Assembly (NCBI GenBank): GCA_030562195.1
Contig: CM060200.1
Location: 29,923,023-29,987,022, forward strand
Direction: 5' to 3'
Length of the DNA: 64,000 nt
Source of the DNA: Nipponacmea schrenckii
Taxonomy: Eukaryota > Mollusca > Gastropoda > Lottiidae
Each line of letters begins with the position of its first letter. The stretch's first letter is position 1. This document shows, piece by piece, positions 1 to 12,252 of this stretch. The notes below the pieces were generated by a model. It saw only the letters and a program-made list of their open reading frames with translations. It had not been told where the DNA came from and ran no database searches. Position numbers and translations under genes: made by a program.

Positions 1-824
1 TAAAAAAGCACAGGTTTAGTCTTAACCTTCAGTGATAGATTATTGTTTGTGCAGTTCAAATAATATACAGTAATATTAGTTTCGAATAAAAAATGAAAAT
101 ACATATTACTGGGTATTCAAAATTTTCAATTTTTAAGAAGAATGCTGGTTCTCAAAGGAACATCAGATGACTCAAAAGAAATTCAAATTAAAATGTGTAT
201 GTCCTATTAAGTTCTGAAATTTCTATGACTAAGTTGAAGGGGTGTAAGTGTATCTGCCCAAACAAATATTTATATATGCACCCCTGTTAAGCCTCATTTA
301 CTGCTAATTCACTATCAAATGATTAATTTTATCCTTCATAAGTGAGAAAAACTATATAAGCTTATTGAGATTGTGAAGGATTTTTTTGTATACCGGTACT
401 TGTCATTATGGCTCTAACTTGTTTGCCTGTGATTTGTAAACTTATATTTCATTTATTTGTGTAAAAAATTTTAAACCATGAGATAGATTATCAGTAGATG
501 AAATTTCATCCAATTCAAATCTGTTTTTATTGATGGTTGTCTAGGAATTAAACTGTCATAATCCTTCTAATATCTTGTCTTCCTTCTTGTCTGGTACGAC
601 TACCCCCTACATAAGTAGGTACTTCATTGTATTATCACAACCTATACCTCACTTGGTGAACGCGGAGCTGACATAACAGCATTTAGAAAGGGCATTTACT
701 TTGGTATAGTATATTATTTGTCATCAATAAATCTATGGTTGAAGATGCGTGATTGGGTTGATTTTGTTACTTTCATTGAAGTATTATTCTCTCAAATGAC
801 CAAATTATATATATTTCCTTTCAG
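1..824. other. AT-rich sequence upstream of the LAS2-like gene
   Basis: No convincing coding sequence is visible. The stretch ends in a polypyrimidine tract and a cag acceptor at 822-824, so at least its right part is probably an intron of the LAS2-like gene, whose upstream non-coding exon or promoter would lie here or beyond the window edge. Confidence 0.4.
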
Positions 825-868
825 GTTTGACTGGAATGAAATTTAAACAGTATCCGGTTTAGACTTAA

Positions 869-3804
869 ATGATAAGAAGACCAATTGAAATGAAGGAATC
901 AAGTGTATTTAGTGACAAGTCAATTCTTCCAGCATGTAGGATACAGTGTGAACCAGGGTGTATCAAAATTGGTGATAAAGAATATCAGTCAGCATCAGAA
1001 GCTTTAAATGCTTATCTTGATCAGTTTGACACCCCAGAAACCAATTCCAGATATTCATTGAAATCAAATAATAGTTTACAGTCTTCAGTGTTAAAAATAC
1101 AACAAAATAAGATTATAAATGAAGAAATTCAGAAGGCTAAGCAAGATATCAAAATTGAAGTTTTGAAAAAAGCTTTAGATAAATCAAAGAAAAGGGAACA
1201 AGGATATTTACAAAAGGAAGGTAAGTAATTTTTTTGATTTATGGATGCATACAGGCTACCTGTATTGATGGTTTAATTTATAATATGGCATAACTCAAAG
1301 TGTAATTCAATTTTCAAATTTGATAATTCAGGAAAAACAATTAGTTTGACAAACTCAAGACAGAATTTTGTTTTTCAGTTGATGACGCTTTAGCTAAATC
1401 AGGAGAATTGTTAGAAAGACTGAATACAAATGATGATTCTATACACCAATGTCCTAGTGATTTAGGCAGTTTAACAACAGACATTCTTTTAACAGTCAAT
1501 CCATACCAAGACCTTAAAATTTCAGAATCAAAACATGTATATTCTTATCATAGAACATCACATTCACCAGCTCCTACCATCAAATCTACCTCGCAACCAA
1601 CAAATCAAAATACATCTTCTGATGGATCCAAATCAAAACTCCCACCAACAGGCCTTGGAGCAAATAAATCAAAATCTAATACAACTTCATACAAGAATGG
1701 TCGTGCATTGAGAAGTAGGTCAGTGTCACCAACATCAGGGAAATCATTCAAAACACCAAGCTGGGTTCAAGAATTAGATAACTCAAATACAAATGGTCCA
1801 CCAAGCTGGATAGATGGCCTGGCTGCTTCTGATATATCAGACTCTATCTGGAATGATAAAACTAGAGTAAGCCTACAAGATGATAAACTGAGAACACTAC
1901 CAGAAGAAACCTCTAGTTACCTTAATTCTACAACACCAGTCTTGAATTATTCTGATCTTCATTTCAAAACACCTGAAAGCAAGCCTCAATCTTTCTCTGA
2001 GTTGAGAACCTACACAGCCAATTTAATTTCCAAAGCTGATAAATTTTTAAAAGAAAGCGAATTAAATGAGAAAAATTCATTTGATATGGACATGTCTGCA
2101 ATTCATCAGTCTCGCGAAATGACCCCTAAACATAAAGGCTTACATACAACATTAGATAAATATATAGCAGACATGTCTAGTCCTTTCTCAGGTAAGAAAG
2201 ATAGTGAATCAATAGAGAATATGCCCAGATGCTCCAGTATGGATAATATGATGGGTGATGATATTGGTCCTAAATCAGATATAACAGGTGCCAGCACTAT
2301 ACCAATGGCTAGTAATCCAGGTATGTCAGGAAACATTAACAGAATAGAACAACACCTTGTGAGAATGAAACCCAGACTACATTATCTTTATTGTTAATTT
2401 GTAAAGTTAGCTGTAGACTGTGTACAAATGTATGAAATATGATAAACACAAATTGATATCTTCAAATGGAATTTTAATGTACTGAAATTGTTAAAAGCAT
2501 CTTATATTACCTCATTGTTTTTTTGTTTTTTTTTCGTATAAAAATCAATCCTCCGTGTACAAAGTGTTTCAAGTACTTTAAATTATTTTTCAGTGACTCC
2601 AAAGAAATCTGGTAAACCAACTGTAACATTTAGTCCTTATCATATTGGTAAAAGTCCTAATTCAAGTGCTGTATTAGATGGTGATAGACCCTGGGAAAAT
2701 CCACCATTACTGTAAGTAATGCAAAATCCTCAACCTTTTAACAAGCAAGTTTTGTGCTTTACTTATATGATTGTTTGTGATTGTACAGTACAATGATTGA
2801 TACTCATGTAATCTTTTTTTAAAATTTTAATCATCGATTTGTTTTTTCATCCACAGTAAAGCTCCTGTTCATGTTGGCGGGAGTCCACTACCTATTAAAA
2901 CAGTAAGAAAAATTTTCGAAATTTTTTTTCTAGAAATTTGATTTCGATGTTTATCAATTATATCAAGCAAAGTATCAAACTAGTATTTTAATACAAATAA
3001 TCAGCATTATATGCTTTGTTTAAATTACAGTCAAATAAAGTTTCTTATTCACCTACTTTTTCTGGAGGCCAGCAGCCTGGTAGTTTAGAAGCACTAAAGA
3101 AAATGTTATTTAAATTACAAGCTGAAAGTAGTACAGTTCAATCAGATTCAGTAAGTACAAATATCAATTCCTGAAATTGAAAGTTAAGAAGCTACTTGGT
3201 TAATCTAAACCGACTCAATTCACAAGGTATAGTATATTTCATAGTTGTGTTGAAGATATGGAAATAAAGTTTATAGCCAATTTTTTTTAAACAATACTTG
3301 GTCAAAAAACTTTATGAAAAATAACCTGGTCTTAATTATATGATAAATAGGGTCTTGTTATTTTGGATAAACATTGTAACTTTTCAGTGTGTATCTCAAA
3401 ACGATAGCAATCCAGCTGAGACATTAGATATGCCAGCATTAAAAGGGTATAATTTTGAATCTGAACCTGGTGGACATTCCCTTGAAAAGTAAGTACGAAC
3501 TGGTTTTATTCATTTATTGACAGTGTAACTACTGTCTTATGCCAGAAATAAGAAATATGCAGTTAAAAATATCTCAATAATTCAATGGCCTAAATCAAAT
3601 TTCTGCCTAGATCTTTGTGTTACTGTTTCCAGATAACCAGATAGGCTTTCATTTCATTTCTAGATTAATATGTTGTTATATATTTTTAGGGCGTTGGTTC
3701 ATCTATCCCGTTTGAAGAGTTTGGTTGAGAGAAAGGATTCATTTATACAAGAGCCTGTGATGAATAAATCTTCCCATAGTGCACCATCATCTCCAAGGAG
3801 ATAG
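869..3804 (+). CDS. LAS2-like protein (lung adenoma susceptibility protein 2 homologue), 7 coding exons
   Basis: Coding exons read as 869-1220, 1379-2320, 2594-2711, 2857-2902, 3031-3150, 3388-3488 and 3690-3804. All introns are GT-AG, phases match throughout, and the product is 597 residues. The exon holding the start opens at an acceptor (822-824), and an in-frame TAA at 866-868 sits just before ATG 869, so the start is 869 or the Met codon at 890. Visible features: an N-terminal motif SASEALNAYLDQFD (about residues 42-55); a Lys/Glu-rich helical stretch (about 80-119); a long Ser/Thr-rich, probably disordered middle with two PSW(V/I) motifs; and a C-terminal part with PGSLEALKKMLFKLQ and PGGHSLEKALVHLSRLKSLV. 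From family memory these N- and C-terminal blocks recall vertebrate LAS2 (C18orf54), linked to cell proliferation but without a known reaction. The LAS2 assignment is recognition, not a search result; the exon model itself is well supported. Confidence 0.65.
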
Positions 3805-4079
3805 TTATTCCACACCTCTCACACAAATATTTCTTTCTTCCTGGTGTTTTATTAGCTATTCAATCTGGTTTAAATTTAGAAGAAATTTGTTTCACGTCTC
3901 AATGTGTGGTTTGAATCACCTTCTGTGTAAACAAAGTTGACATGAATTTTGCTTTCCAATCAAAAACACCATCATATTTCCCATGTAATTTAAAAGTGAA
4001 TTTTAAGTGGACGTACATTGCCACCATCACCATCAGTCAGGTCATCTGATCACAACATTGACTACAGTGTATATCTGAT

Positions 4080-4600
4080 TTAAATGAAACTTGTGATTAT
4101 TTATATTGATGACATAATTGGATGGTTTTTGATAAAGTTTTTTGAATTATTGCCCTTGACTTTATCAAAACACCTTAAAATTTGTTCATAAGTATAACAG
4201 AAATTAATGTTTTCATTTGATGAAATTTGTCATAAATATTGAGTATTGTCTGAAGTTTGAATCTGTCAATTTCTTTGATGCATAGTTATCGATTTACTGC
4301 ATTAAACATTGGTAGTTAGCAGAAAAGACTGAATAAATTTTGATGAATGGATATTTTGTTATTGCCTTTGATTCATAAAAACATGTCAAAATATACCTGA
4401 TCACAATATATAATATATAGAGATTTAATATGGGTTTTCTTATTTGCCTTTTTTTCGGTATTAGTTATAGCCCTTGACTGAATATGTTCATGAGATTTGA
4501 AACTTATGTCATCATTTTTTTTATTGATTTACTCTTTATTGAAACTAATAATTTACGCATGTGGACTTATGTTTACTTTGCCTGGCAAGCTATTTTTAAA
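4080..4600 (+). mobile_element. decayed Helentron-like (HINE/DINE-type) element, 3' part
   Basis: Body units of the type seen at 11-12 kb (aatgaaacttg..., ttattgcccttgac) are followed at 4561-4597 by an eroded version of the family's 3' end: a GTGGACTTATG-like inverted-repeat relic, the palindrome TTGCCTGGCAA and a T-rich end. It overlaps the probable 3' UTR of the LAS2-like gene. Confidence 0.45.
4332..4337 (+). promoter_or_regulatory. candidate polyadenylation signal AATAAA
   Basis: An AATAAA hexamer lies about 530 bases past the stop of the LAS2-like gene. It sits inside repeat-derived sequence, so its use is uncertain. Confidence 0.25.
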
Positions 4601-5871
4601 AAAACTTAAAGTGTTGCATGATTTTCATGAAAGCACAGTCAACATTTTAATCATATTGCATAGCATTAACTATTGCTCAATGATTTGTGTGAAAAGTGTA
4701 CTACAAATTTCTTCCAAGTTATCCTGTGTTTTTCTTCCAATCCTTCCAATTAGAGTTAAAATCAAAATTATTTGTTAAAGATATGACTGTTAGTCCAAAT
4801 TTAAGCAAAAACAGTTTATTGTGTTATGAGGTAGAAAACGTATTACCGTTCTGTTGATTTTTTTATTTCATATTCTACCTCTGACTTAATAAACTGGGTT
4901 TTCGAGTAATGTCCCTGGATAAGTATATTTTACCTAGCATTTATTGTTTATCATTTTTATTGTGTATTGCTGTGATATTTATTTTACATTTCAATTAAAT
5001 TCTACTACTACGTTGTTCTTTTATCTTGGGTCTTCAACCGAAAACGTGATCACGTTTGGATCTTTCAATATGTTAGTTTTAATACATAATCTGTTTTCAT
5101 GCACACTTATAATTAAGGCTGTATTTATCTTTTATTCATGGTATTTGGAAATTTTCTCTGGAAACATATCGTGCATGAGCACCCCACAGTTTTCAAGGTT
5201 GCAGGAAACATTTGCACAAGTAAGTTATTATATTACTTGTGTTTCAATACTCTGATAGCATTTCTCTATCTTAAGTTTAATTGTTTAACAGTGTTAAAAA
5301 AACGGTAATAAAAATGTCAATGAAATTTGTGGCAAGTCACGCTCTGTTCGACTCAAAAATAGTTACAATTTTCGATTAATCAGTTTCAATTTAGAAATAT
5401 ATTTTTTAAGATATCAATTTGTCTGAGTTTACAACATCTTATTTTTATCGTTTCCGGAACTTAACACTTAAATGTACGCCTTTTTCCGCTGGCCAAGATT
5501 GGTTTTTATCAATTCTCGAGATGTAAAAAGCGAGCGCGTGACCCCTGGAACTTGTCGCGGCTAAAAATTGGCTTAGTTTGGTTTCATCTTTCAAGAACAT
5601 CTTTATAAACTTGATTTAAGTCAGCAAGGTCTAATATCTTAATTATTCGATTGATCTGAATGAAATTGTTGATATTCTAGACAATTAAAAAAATTACGAA
5701 AATTCCTTTGGGACTAAAGATAAATGTAGCAAATTTAAAGAACTGAAACGGTTTTGAACATTAGAAATAAAAAAATATTTGATTTCAGATAGCACACAAC
5801 AGTTCTGATGTCGCGCCATAGCCCATTATTTTCGAGATTCTTCAAAGTGATGATTACAAAAATGGTTTATT
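4601..5871. other. non-coding, no recognised feature
   Basis: AT-rich spacer between the LAS2-like gene and the first MULE. Short open frames (for example 4944-5255) have no recognisable domain and match the low-complexity base composition. Confidence 0.4.
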
Positions 5872-5875
5872 CCCA

Positions 5876-6180
5876 TTTTGCCCCTACCCACTTCGCCCCT
5901 TCCCACTTCGCCCCCAAACCATTCCCATTTTGCCCCTTCCCAATTCGCCCCTTTTCTGTTTCGCCCCTTTTTCAGTTCGCCCCTTGCCCATTAGCTCCTG
6001 TCCCAAATCGCCCCTTATTCCCATATCGCCCCTTCCCATTTCGCCCTTTCCCATTACGCCCCTGTCCCAATTCGCCCCTTCCCATTTCGCCCCCTATTCC
6101 CATATCATTCCTTCCATATCACCCCTTCCCATTTCGCTCTTACAAATTTAATCCTATCCACTTTGCCCTCATTCCCGTGA
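5876..6180. repeat. minisatellite array, C-rich 14-bp unit (left end of MULE 1)
   Basis: Imperfect tandem repeats of TTCGCCCCTTCCCA. Translation gives spurious Pro/Phe-rich frames, which are not genes. Confidence 0.85.
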
Positions 6181-6535
6181 ACAGCTAAACCGATCCTGGG
6201 AATGGGAACATAGATTTTCACGTTTATTTCACCATTTACAGTGGAATATTCTGTCAGCTGGAGAGACAACAATCACCGAAATTTCCCCCATCCAAGCCCT
6301 CAAGCCCTAATTTGCCCCTGACCGCCTCAGAACTCGTGATACTGGTCGATTTCTATTCTATTCTGGAAGAAGAACTCGAAAAAAATATCGACGAGGAACT
6401 TAAGCAATGTCAGAAAGAGGATGTTACTACTTTGAGTGGGAAATTCAGGTCATCCGAACAAACAAAGACCATGAAAACCGAATCTGGAACTCATATACAT
6501 GTATAATGCTCTGAGGTCAATCAAACCGTCATCAG

Positions 6536-6700
6536 TCTACTTTGCCCCTTACCATTTCGCCCCAAATTCCCATATTATTCCTTCCATTCCGCCCCCTATT
6601 CCCATATCGCCCCTTCCCATTTCGCTCCTTACAAATTTAATCCTATCCACTTTGCCCCTTCCCATTCTGTTCCTTTTCCCGTTCGCATGCCCCCCCCTCC
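6536..6700. repeat. second, sub-terminal minisatellite array of MULE 1
   Basis: The same 14-bp unit resumes after about 350 bases of unique element sequence. MULE 2 keeps the equivalent array at 37595-37770. Confidence 0.75.
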
Positions 6701-7077
6701 CGTTAATTCCCATTCCATGCTTAAAACCAATTGCATTATGACAAAAGGATTATTCACAAATAAGTTAAACGCTCCTTTTTTATTAACCTATTTAAAACTA
6801 TTTCAGGCTTCATAGAAATAAAAAGCCTATTTTAGAAATATAGAAGTATAATTTACACAGTTTTTGAAATTAAACATTTTGCATACTGCCCCTTTAATCT
6901 TTGTTGGTGCTACGAGTCAATATCTAGATTTATTTTGTATAATGATTATATTGAACAACAATGTTATTCTTTGATCATAATATAAAAGACAAGCAAAACA
7001 AAAAATGGTGATGATATCCAAAAGAGAAACTACAATTGCACGAGAAATTTGGAACATCCGAATTAATATTTTAGCCG

Positions 7078-8399
7078 TTGCATTTAATTAACACATTGTG
7101 TTCAAGCAGATCGGTTCATTGGAATTGGAGTGTCAAAGCGGGCAGACAGACATACTTACAAGACTTGATGGAGAACCGTATAGAGTTTATCGATACAAAC
7201 CGGGGAGGTGAAAGCCTTGTTGTGGACCAGAAGTATAAATTTCGGCTTCACAAACTACAGGGCGAAAAAAGGTATTGGAAATGTTAGTTAATCTGACTGA
7301 CCATAATCATGAACCAATTGCAGCGATGATTGCAGCTAGGAAAATAGAATAGAGCCAAACGTTGAGCCTCAGAAGGGCTGACGCCAATACCACGCATATA
7401 CCAGGAAGAGGTCGCTGCAGCTCAGCAAGAAAAGTGCAAAGAGATATCCAATACTGCCACAGAGAAGAGAAGATATCGTCCTGGAGGGAGATTGGACCCA
7501 GACTGCGGACCACCAGAACTTTGTCCTTGCCAACAACGGCGAAGCGGAAAAACTCATAATATTCGGAAGCGTTGAAGGCTTGTTGCAAGTTTGCAGAGCG
7601 AACACCGTCTACATGGACGGGACATTTTTTGCTGCTCCAAGACTGTTTGCTCAACTTTATACAGTCCATGCCAAAGTGTTGGGACAGATGTTTCCTCTGG
7701 TCTATGGTCTTCTGCCAAATAAAACTGAGGAAACCTACGCGAGATTCATTGCCCTTTTCCAAGCAGCTGCAGTGGATAATTATGTGCAGTTCGATCCAGA
7801 CACTATCATGACGGACTTCGAAGCAGCATCAATTCAAGCTTATCAACAGCTACTGACAAGCGCCATCAAAGGATGTATATTTCATTATGGACAATGTATT
7901 CATAGTGGGTCATAGAAGTCCTTTGCGACGAATGGTACGCAGAACCTCAGCACTTCCTCTTTTACCACAAGAGCAAGTAGACTTAGTATGGCAAAACATC
8001 ATGCACGATGTCCCAGCGAATCCTGAGACACCGATGTTTCAGAATTATGTTGAAAACACGTGGATTGGCGATAGAGCAAGATTCGGGAGGGATATTTGGA
8101 ACCAGTATGACCGCATTACTGAGTCAAGAACCAACAACGCATTAGAAGGTTGGCATCATAAGGTTAATCTATACCTTGGAAAAGCTCACCCAAACATCTG
8201 GGAGTTCCTCTTTTGGCTGAGAAAGGAAGAATTGTTCCAACGAGGAGAACTGCAAAGACTGCAAGCCGGTGGGATGCCTAATCCGAGGCGCTTAGCATAT
8301 GTGAGGGTCGACGATCGCCTGAGTAAGCTGAAGCTCCAATACCAAAATGGACAGAGAGATTTGATGAATTATGTGGATGCCGTATCTCACTTGTTGTAG
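7078..8399 (+). pseudogene. broken MULE transposase with FLYWCH finger (copy 1)
   Basis: 7078-7287 encodes the start of a FLYWCH-type zinc finger (VVDQKYKF, then KRYWKC) and breaks off where copy 2 continues with further Cys/His residues. 7580-7915 holds the catalytic core start, with YMDGTFFAAP and MTDFEA as the likely first acidic residues. It then shifts frame to 7887-8399, which has TNNALEGWHHK and the C-terminus ending at 8399. Against copy 2, about 40-60 bases are missing near 7900 and the finger-to-core segment is deleted at about 7283. The protein would cut and move the element by a DDE reaction; this copy cannot make it intact. Confidence 0.75.
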
Positions 8400-9017
8400 A
8401 CTTGTTTAACTGGATTATTACAAGTAGACTAAATGCGAATGATGTTTGAACATTTGACCTAGTACTCATTTGTTTTTATTTGCTTAGGTTTAAAAATCAA
8501 ACTTACGGGAAATGCAACAGTGCAAGCTTAATTTTCCATATTTTTGTTTTGCTTTATTTTTTTTTATTCTCTTGAAAGATTGACAAGTATTTGTATAATG
8601 ATAACAAAATGTTATTTAACTTCTTGATTTTAATAAACTAATGTTACGTGAAGAATTTATCTCATTTGAGAACTTGTAAGAATACTGTCCCACGACCAAG
8701 CAAAGCAAATGGAAATTAGGTTTATTGTCAACTCCCCACCTGATTGCCTTTTTTGTTTCTGGTTAGTCGTGCTATGTTGGAAATTTTGCCAAGGTGGGGG
8801 TGGTCCAATTTACATTTTTATTGAATTTCAATTTCATTGTGTCATGAGCCCTACCAAAATTTGATGCACACTGGACCTTGGTTTATTTCATCCGCAAGAA
8901 AAGTCACTTTCATTGTCAGCCCCTCAGAAAACGGGAAACATAGCCTTCTGCGATAACAGCTTTGGCCATAATTCGAATCCGGATTAAGTGGTATTAGTGT
9001 TCTAAAAGCTGAAGGTG

Positions 9018-9262
9018 GGGGGGGGGGGTGGCGAAATGTGAAAGTGCGAAATGGGAAGGGGCAAAATAGGGAACGAATGATATGGGAATAGAGGGCGAAA
9101 TGGGAAGGGGCGGGGAAAGGGGAAAATGGGAAATGAAAATGAAATGAAATGGGAAGGGGCGAAGTCGGAAGGGGCGAAATGGGAAAGGGGCGAAATGGTA
9201 AAGGGGCGAAATGGGAATAGTTTGGGGGCGAAGTGGGAAGGGGCGATATGGGAAGATACGGG
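9018..9262. repeat. minisatellite array, G-rich strand (right end of MULE 1)
   Basis: Reverse-complement units of the left array (gggaaggggcgaaat). A run of nine or more G lies at the inner edge, also present in MULE 2 as a C run near 34518. Confidence 0.85.
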
Positions 9263-9349
9263 AATATTTATATGGATTTAACAGTAATTATGATCAAAAT
9301 GCATGCCCGAAAAAGTTTGTATTCCAAAATACCCATTTATGTAATTTAA

Positions 9350-9783
9350 TTTTTACCACGCGTGGCATATAGCCATTTAAACGGCATTTAGCTATTTGCC
9401 ACTAGTGGTAAATATCTCTTGCCAATTCATTTGCCATCTCTTTCCATGTTAAATCACGAAATTCAACCTTATATAACTTTTTCCAGAAATTTCGTTGAAA
9501 ACTTTCTTGTACGTCACATGAAAGACTGGCCAATACTTGGTTTCTGTACAAAAATTCAATATGGCAAGGCCTAGTCAAAATGACTGGTCAAAATGAAAGT
9601 AAACCACTAGGCCCAACTGCACACACAACTACTATTTTTAGAAATAACCTTCAACCAATAAAAATTCTCAATGTCTCAGCAATTCTGACAGAAAATGCAA
9701 TTTCAGACATCAAATTCTAAATCTAGACCTTAAATGAGTCAAAAAATGGGCATTCTAAAACCCCAAAGAGGTTTTATAAAAAT
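9350..9783 (+). repeat. dispersed repeat shared with 45912-46430
   Basis: From 'catttgccatct' to 'tcaaaaaatgggcat' the segment is closely similar to the sequence right of the foldback element at 45.9-46.4 kb. No coding potential is visible. Confidence 0.6.
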
Positions 9784-10074
9784 AGCAAATTAGATTATTG
9801 CTTTTTTGGCATGGATTGTATCAGTTAATGTGAAGAAAAACATCGCTGAACACGAAAACAAAATATTTATTGTTTTCGTCTCATTTTTAAAATAATTTTG
9901 ATTCCATCATTTTGACGTCAACAAAAGTTCCGTCAAATTGAATAGTTTCGTTTTATTGTATGAAAATCTACGATCCTTAAATTTAAAAATATCTATTTTG
10001 GCGCATTTTTTTCCTTCCGGTAGGCCGGTTGGCAGCGGTTGGCAGCGGTTGGCGGTAGGCTTTTGAAACCCACC
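9784..10074 (+). mobile_element. partial arm of the 44.5-kb foldback element family
   Basis: About 290 bases match the right arm at 45625-45902, ending at the same terminal string TTTTGAAACCCACCC. Only the outer part of one arm is present. The motif GGCAGCGGTT is duplicated here (10028-10049). Confidence 0.75.
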
Positions 10075-10132
10075 CATATTATAGGCTAGCTATAACAATT
10101 AGCGTGTTTAAAAACTACTTAGTTTGATTAAT

Positions 10133-10619
10133 TGTCACACCCCTGCCCGGGCCTATGAGAGAAGGTTCTTTAGCATCCATCCATCCACGGGATGTTGGTC
10201 CCCGTCGTAATAGGAAAAACACTGATAAATAATTCCAATGAAAAGTTAAGAAGTTTAATTAAAAAAAAAATAAGGTAAAACATCCATTAAAGTGAATCAT
10301 CACAAAGTTACACACTGAAGCCAAAAGAACAAATAAAAGTCATCCTTCCAAAATTGAATATCCAAAATGTAAATGGCTTGTCCATATAAGAAAAACACTA
10401 TTATAATACTAATAGCCTATAAAAACTAACGATGGGCTGACCGCCGGCACACTAGCCTGACATCGCTGACCAAGAGACTAACCGTCTCATTCAAGGTTCA
10501 AGGCTCAACGACAGATTCTAGACTGTTCTGTTTCCGCGCGTTCTGAAGGGTATATCTACCATGCACGTGCTGCATGAGATGCTGCATTCGAATCGTTATA
10601 GCAAGACGGGGTTGTCACA
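10133..10619. mobile_element. solo LTR with 5-bp target-site duplication
   Basis: The segment opens TGTCACACCCC and closes GGGGTTGTCACA, giving canonical TG...CA ends. It is flanked on both sides by TTAAT (10128-10132 and 10620-10624), a perfect 5-bp duplication. The 487-bp length suits an LTR left after recombination. Which retrotransposon family it came from cannot be told; a primer-binding site would lie outside a solo LTR. Confidence 0.75.
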
Positions 10620-10624
10620 TTAAT

Positions 10625-11030
10625 TAATTAAATTATTGTCACCCTCGATGAGATGAAGAATGTTCTGTACGTATAGTATAGCGGTAAGCAGTCATTTAGG
10701 CACAAATTTTTTGCACACTTCATTTAGACACCATACTTCTCTGCACACTTCTTCTAGGTATACGGTCAGATAAACACATGCAATCTAGATATCAAAGAAG
10801 ATAGCTTTGACCTCATAGCCTTTGTCTAATGCGTTACACGGATGGTTACATAATTCGAGAATTTGATATTCTGAATTATTGGGGAAAGCCCGACTGTTAC
10901 GATGTTATGAACCTTGTCTCATGAATGAAGTTGTACATGTAATTATAAATAATTTTTTCACAGACCTCACATAATGAACTGAGAAGAGAGATAGGGGCGA
11001 TAGTTAGAATATACATGTATATCCCCTTTT
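10625..11030. other. non-coding, no recognised feature
   Basis: Spacer between the solo LTR and the tandem-repeat element; nothing recognisable is seen. Confidence 0.4.
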
Positions 11031-12252
11031 TATACGCCCACATGAATATGGACACATACTTGGTATGTTTATTCATCTTGATAATATCTCGGACAAGTTC
11101 GAAAATGGCACAATTCCAGATCTCGGTTTATGAGTTATGGCTCTTGATGAAATGAAAAAAACGTGAAAATTTTCTTGTGTACACAATAGAAGCTTTAGTT
11201 TTTATCCGATTTGAATGAAACTCGGTATGTGTATTCATCTTGATAATATCTCGGACAAGTTCGAAAATGGCACGATTCCAGATGTCGGTTTATGAGTTAT
11301 GGCCCTTGATTAAATAAAAAAACGTTAAAATTTACTTTTGAACGCAATAGAAGCTGTAGTTTTCATCCGATTTGAATGAAACTTGGTATGTGTATTCATC
11401 TTGATAATATCTCGGACAAGTTCGAAAATGGCACGATTCCAGATGTCGGTTAATGAGTTATGGCCCTTGATTAATGAAAATAGTTAAAATTTACTTGTGT
11501 ACGCAATAGAAGCTGTAGTTTTCATCCGATTTAAATGAAACTTAGTATGTGTATTCATCTTGATAATATCTCGAAATTGCACGATTCCAGATGTCGGTTT
11601 ATGAGTTATGGCCCTTGATTAAATGAAAAAACGTTAATATTTACTTGTGTACACAATAGAAGCTATAGTTTGCATCCATTTTAATGAAACTTGGTATGTG
11701 TATTCATCTTGATAATATCTCAGACAAGTTCGAAAATGGCACGATTCCAGATGTCGGTTTATGAGTTATGACCTTGATTAAATGAAAACACGTTAAAATG
11801 TACTTGTGTATGCAATAGAAGCTATAGTTTTAATCCAATATGAATGAAACTTGATATGTGTATTCATCTTGATAATATCTCGCCAGATGTCTGTTTATGA
11901 GTTTTTGCCCTTGATTTAATGAGAAAATGTTAAGATTTACTTGTGTACTTAATAGAAGCTGTAGTTTTTATCCGATTTGAATGAAACTTGGTATGTGTAT
12001 CAATCTTGATAATATCTCGTCAGATGTCTGTTTATGAGTTATTGCCCTTGATCTAATGAGAAAATGTTAAAATTTACTTGTGTACGCAATAGAAGCTGTA
12101 GTTTTTATCCGATTTGAATGAAACTTGGTATGTGTATTCAACAACAAAATGGTGCGATTTATGAGTTATTGCCCTTCATTTAATGAAAAAACATGGAATA
12201 TTCTGTTTGCTGAAGTGGGCGTATGTTACCTTGCCTGGCAAGCTATCTTTTG
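11031..12252 (+). mobile_element. Helentron-like non-autonomous element (HINE/DINE type) with 160-bp tandem array
   Basis: Starts after a T run with TATACGCCCACA and ends with GTGGGCGTATG (12215-12225), an inverted match. A 13-base palindrome CTTGCCTGGCAAG follows (12230-12242), then ctatctttt. Between lie about seven units of roughly 160 bp (tcggacaagttcgaaaatgg recurs at about 161-162-base spacing at 11091, 11253 and 11414). Subterminal inverted repeats, central tandem repeats, a 3' hairpin and insertion at T-rich sites are the known layout of Helentron-associated elements. Naming the superfamily is inference, since no Rep/helicase gene is present. Confidence 0.6.

Larger units (their letters stand above)
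5872..9262 (+). mobile_element. MULE-like DNA transposon copy 1 with minisatellite termini
   Basis: A block bounded by arrays of a roughly 14-bp unit (TTCGCCCCTTCCCA and variants). On the left (5876-6180, again 6536-6700) they read C-rich on the + strand; on the right (9018-9262) they are reverse-complemented. Both ends also share a non-array string, CCCACTTCGCCCCCAAAC followed by (C/T)ATTCCCATTT, in opposite orientation, so the arrays form long inverted termini. Inside lie a FLYWCH-type finger and a MULE transposase relic. A near-identical copy lies at 34107-38168 on the other strand. No clear target-site duplication was found. Confidence 0.7.

Noticed and set aside
5808..6188. Proline/phenylalanine-rich open frame
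   Set aside because: It is a translation of the 14-bp minisatellite; all frames stay open because of the repeat, as at 34187-34561 and on the opposite strand.
7307..7762. 151-residue minus-strand frame
   Set aside because: Antisense to the MULE transposase relic; the same antisense frame appears in copy 2.
11031..12252. CRISPR-like array
   Set aside because: Units are about 160 bp, contiguous and imperfect with no unique spacers, and the DNA is animal.
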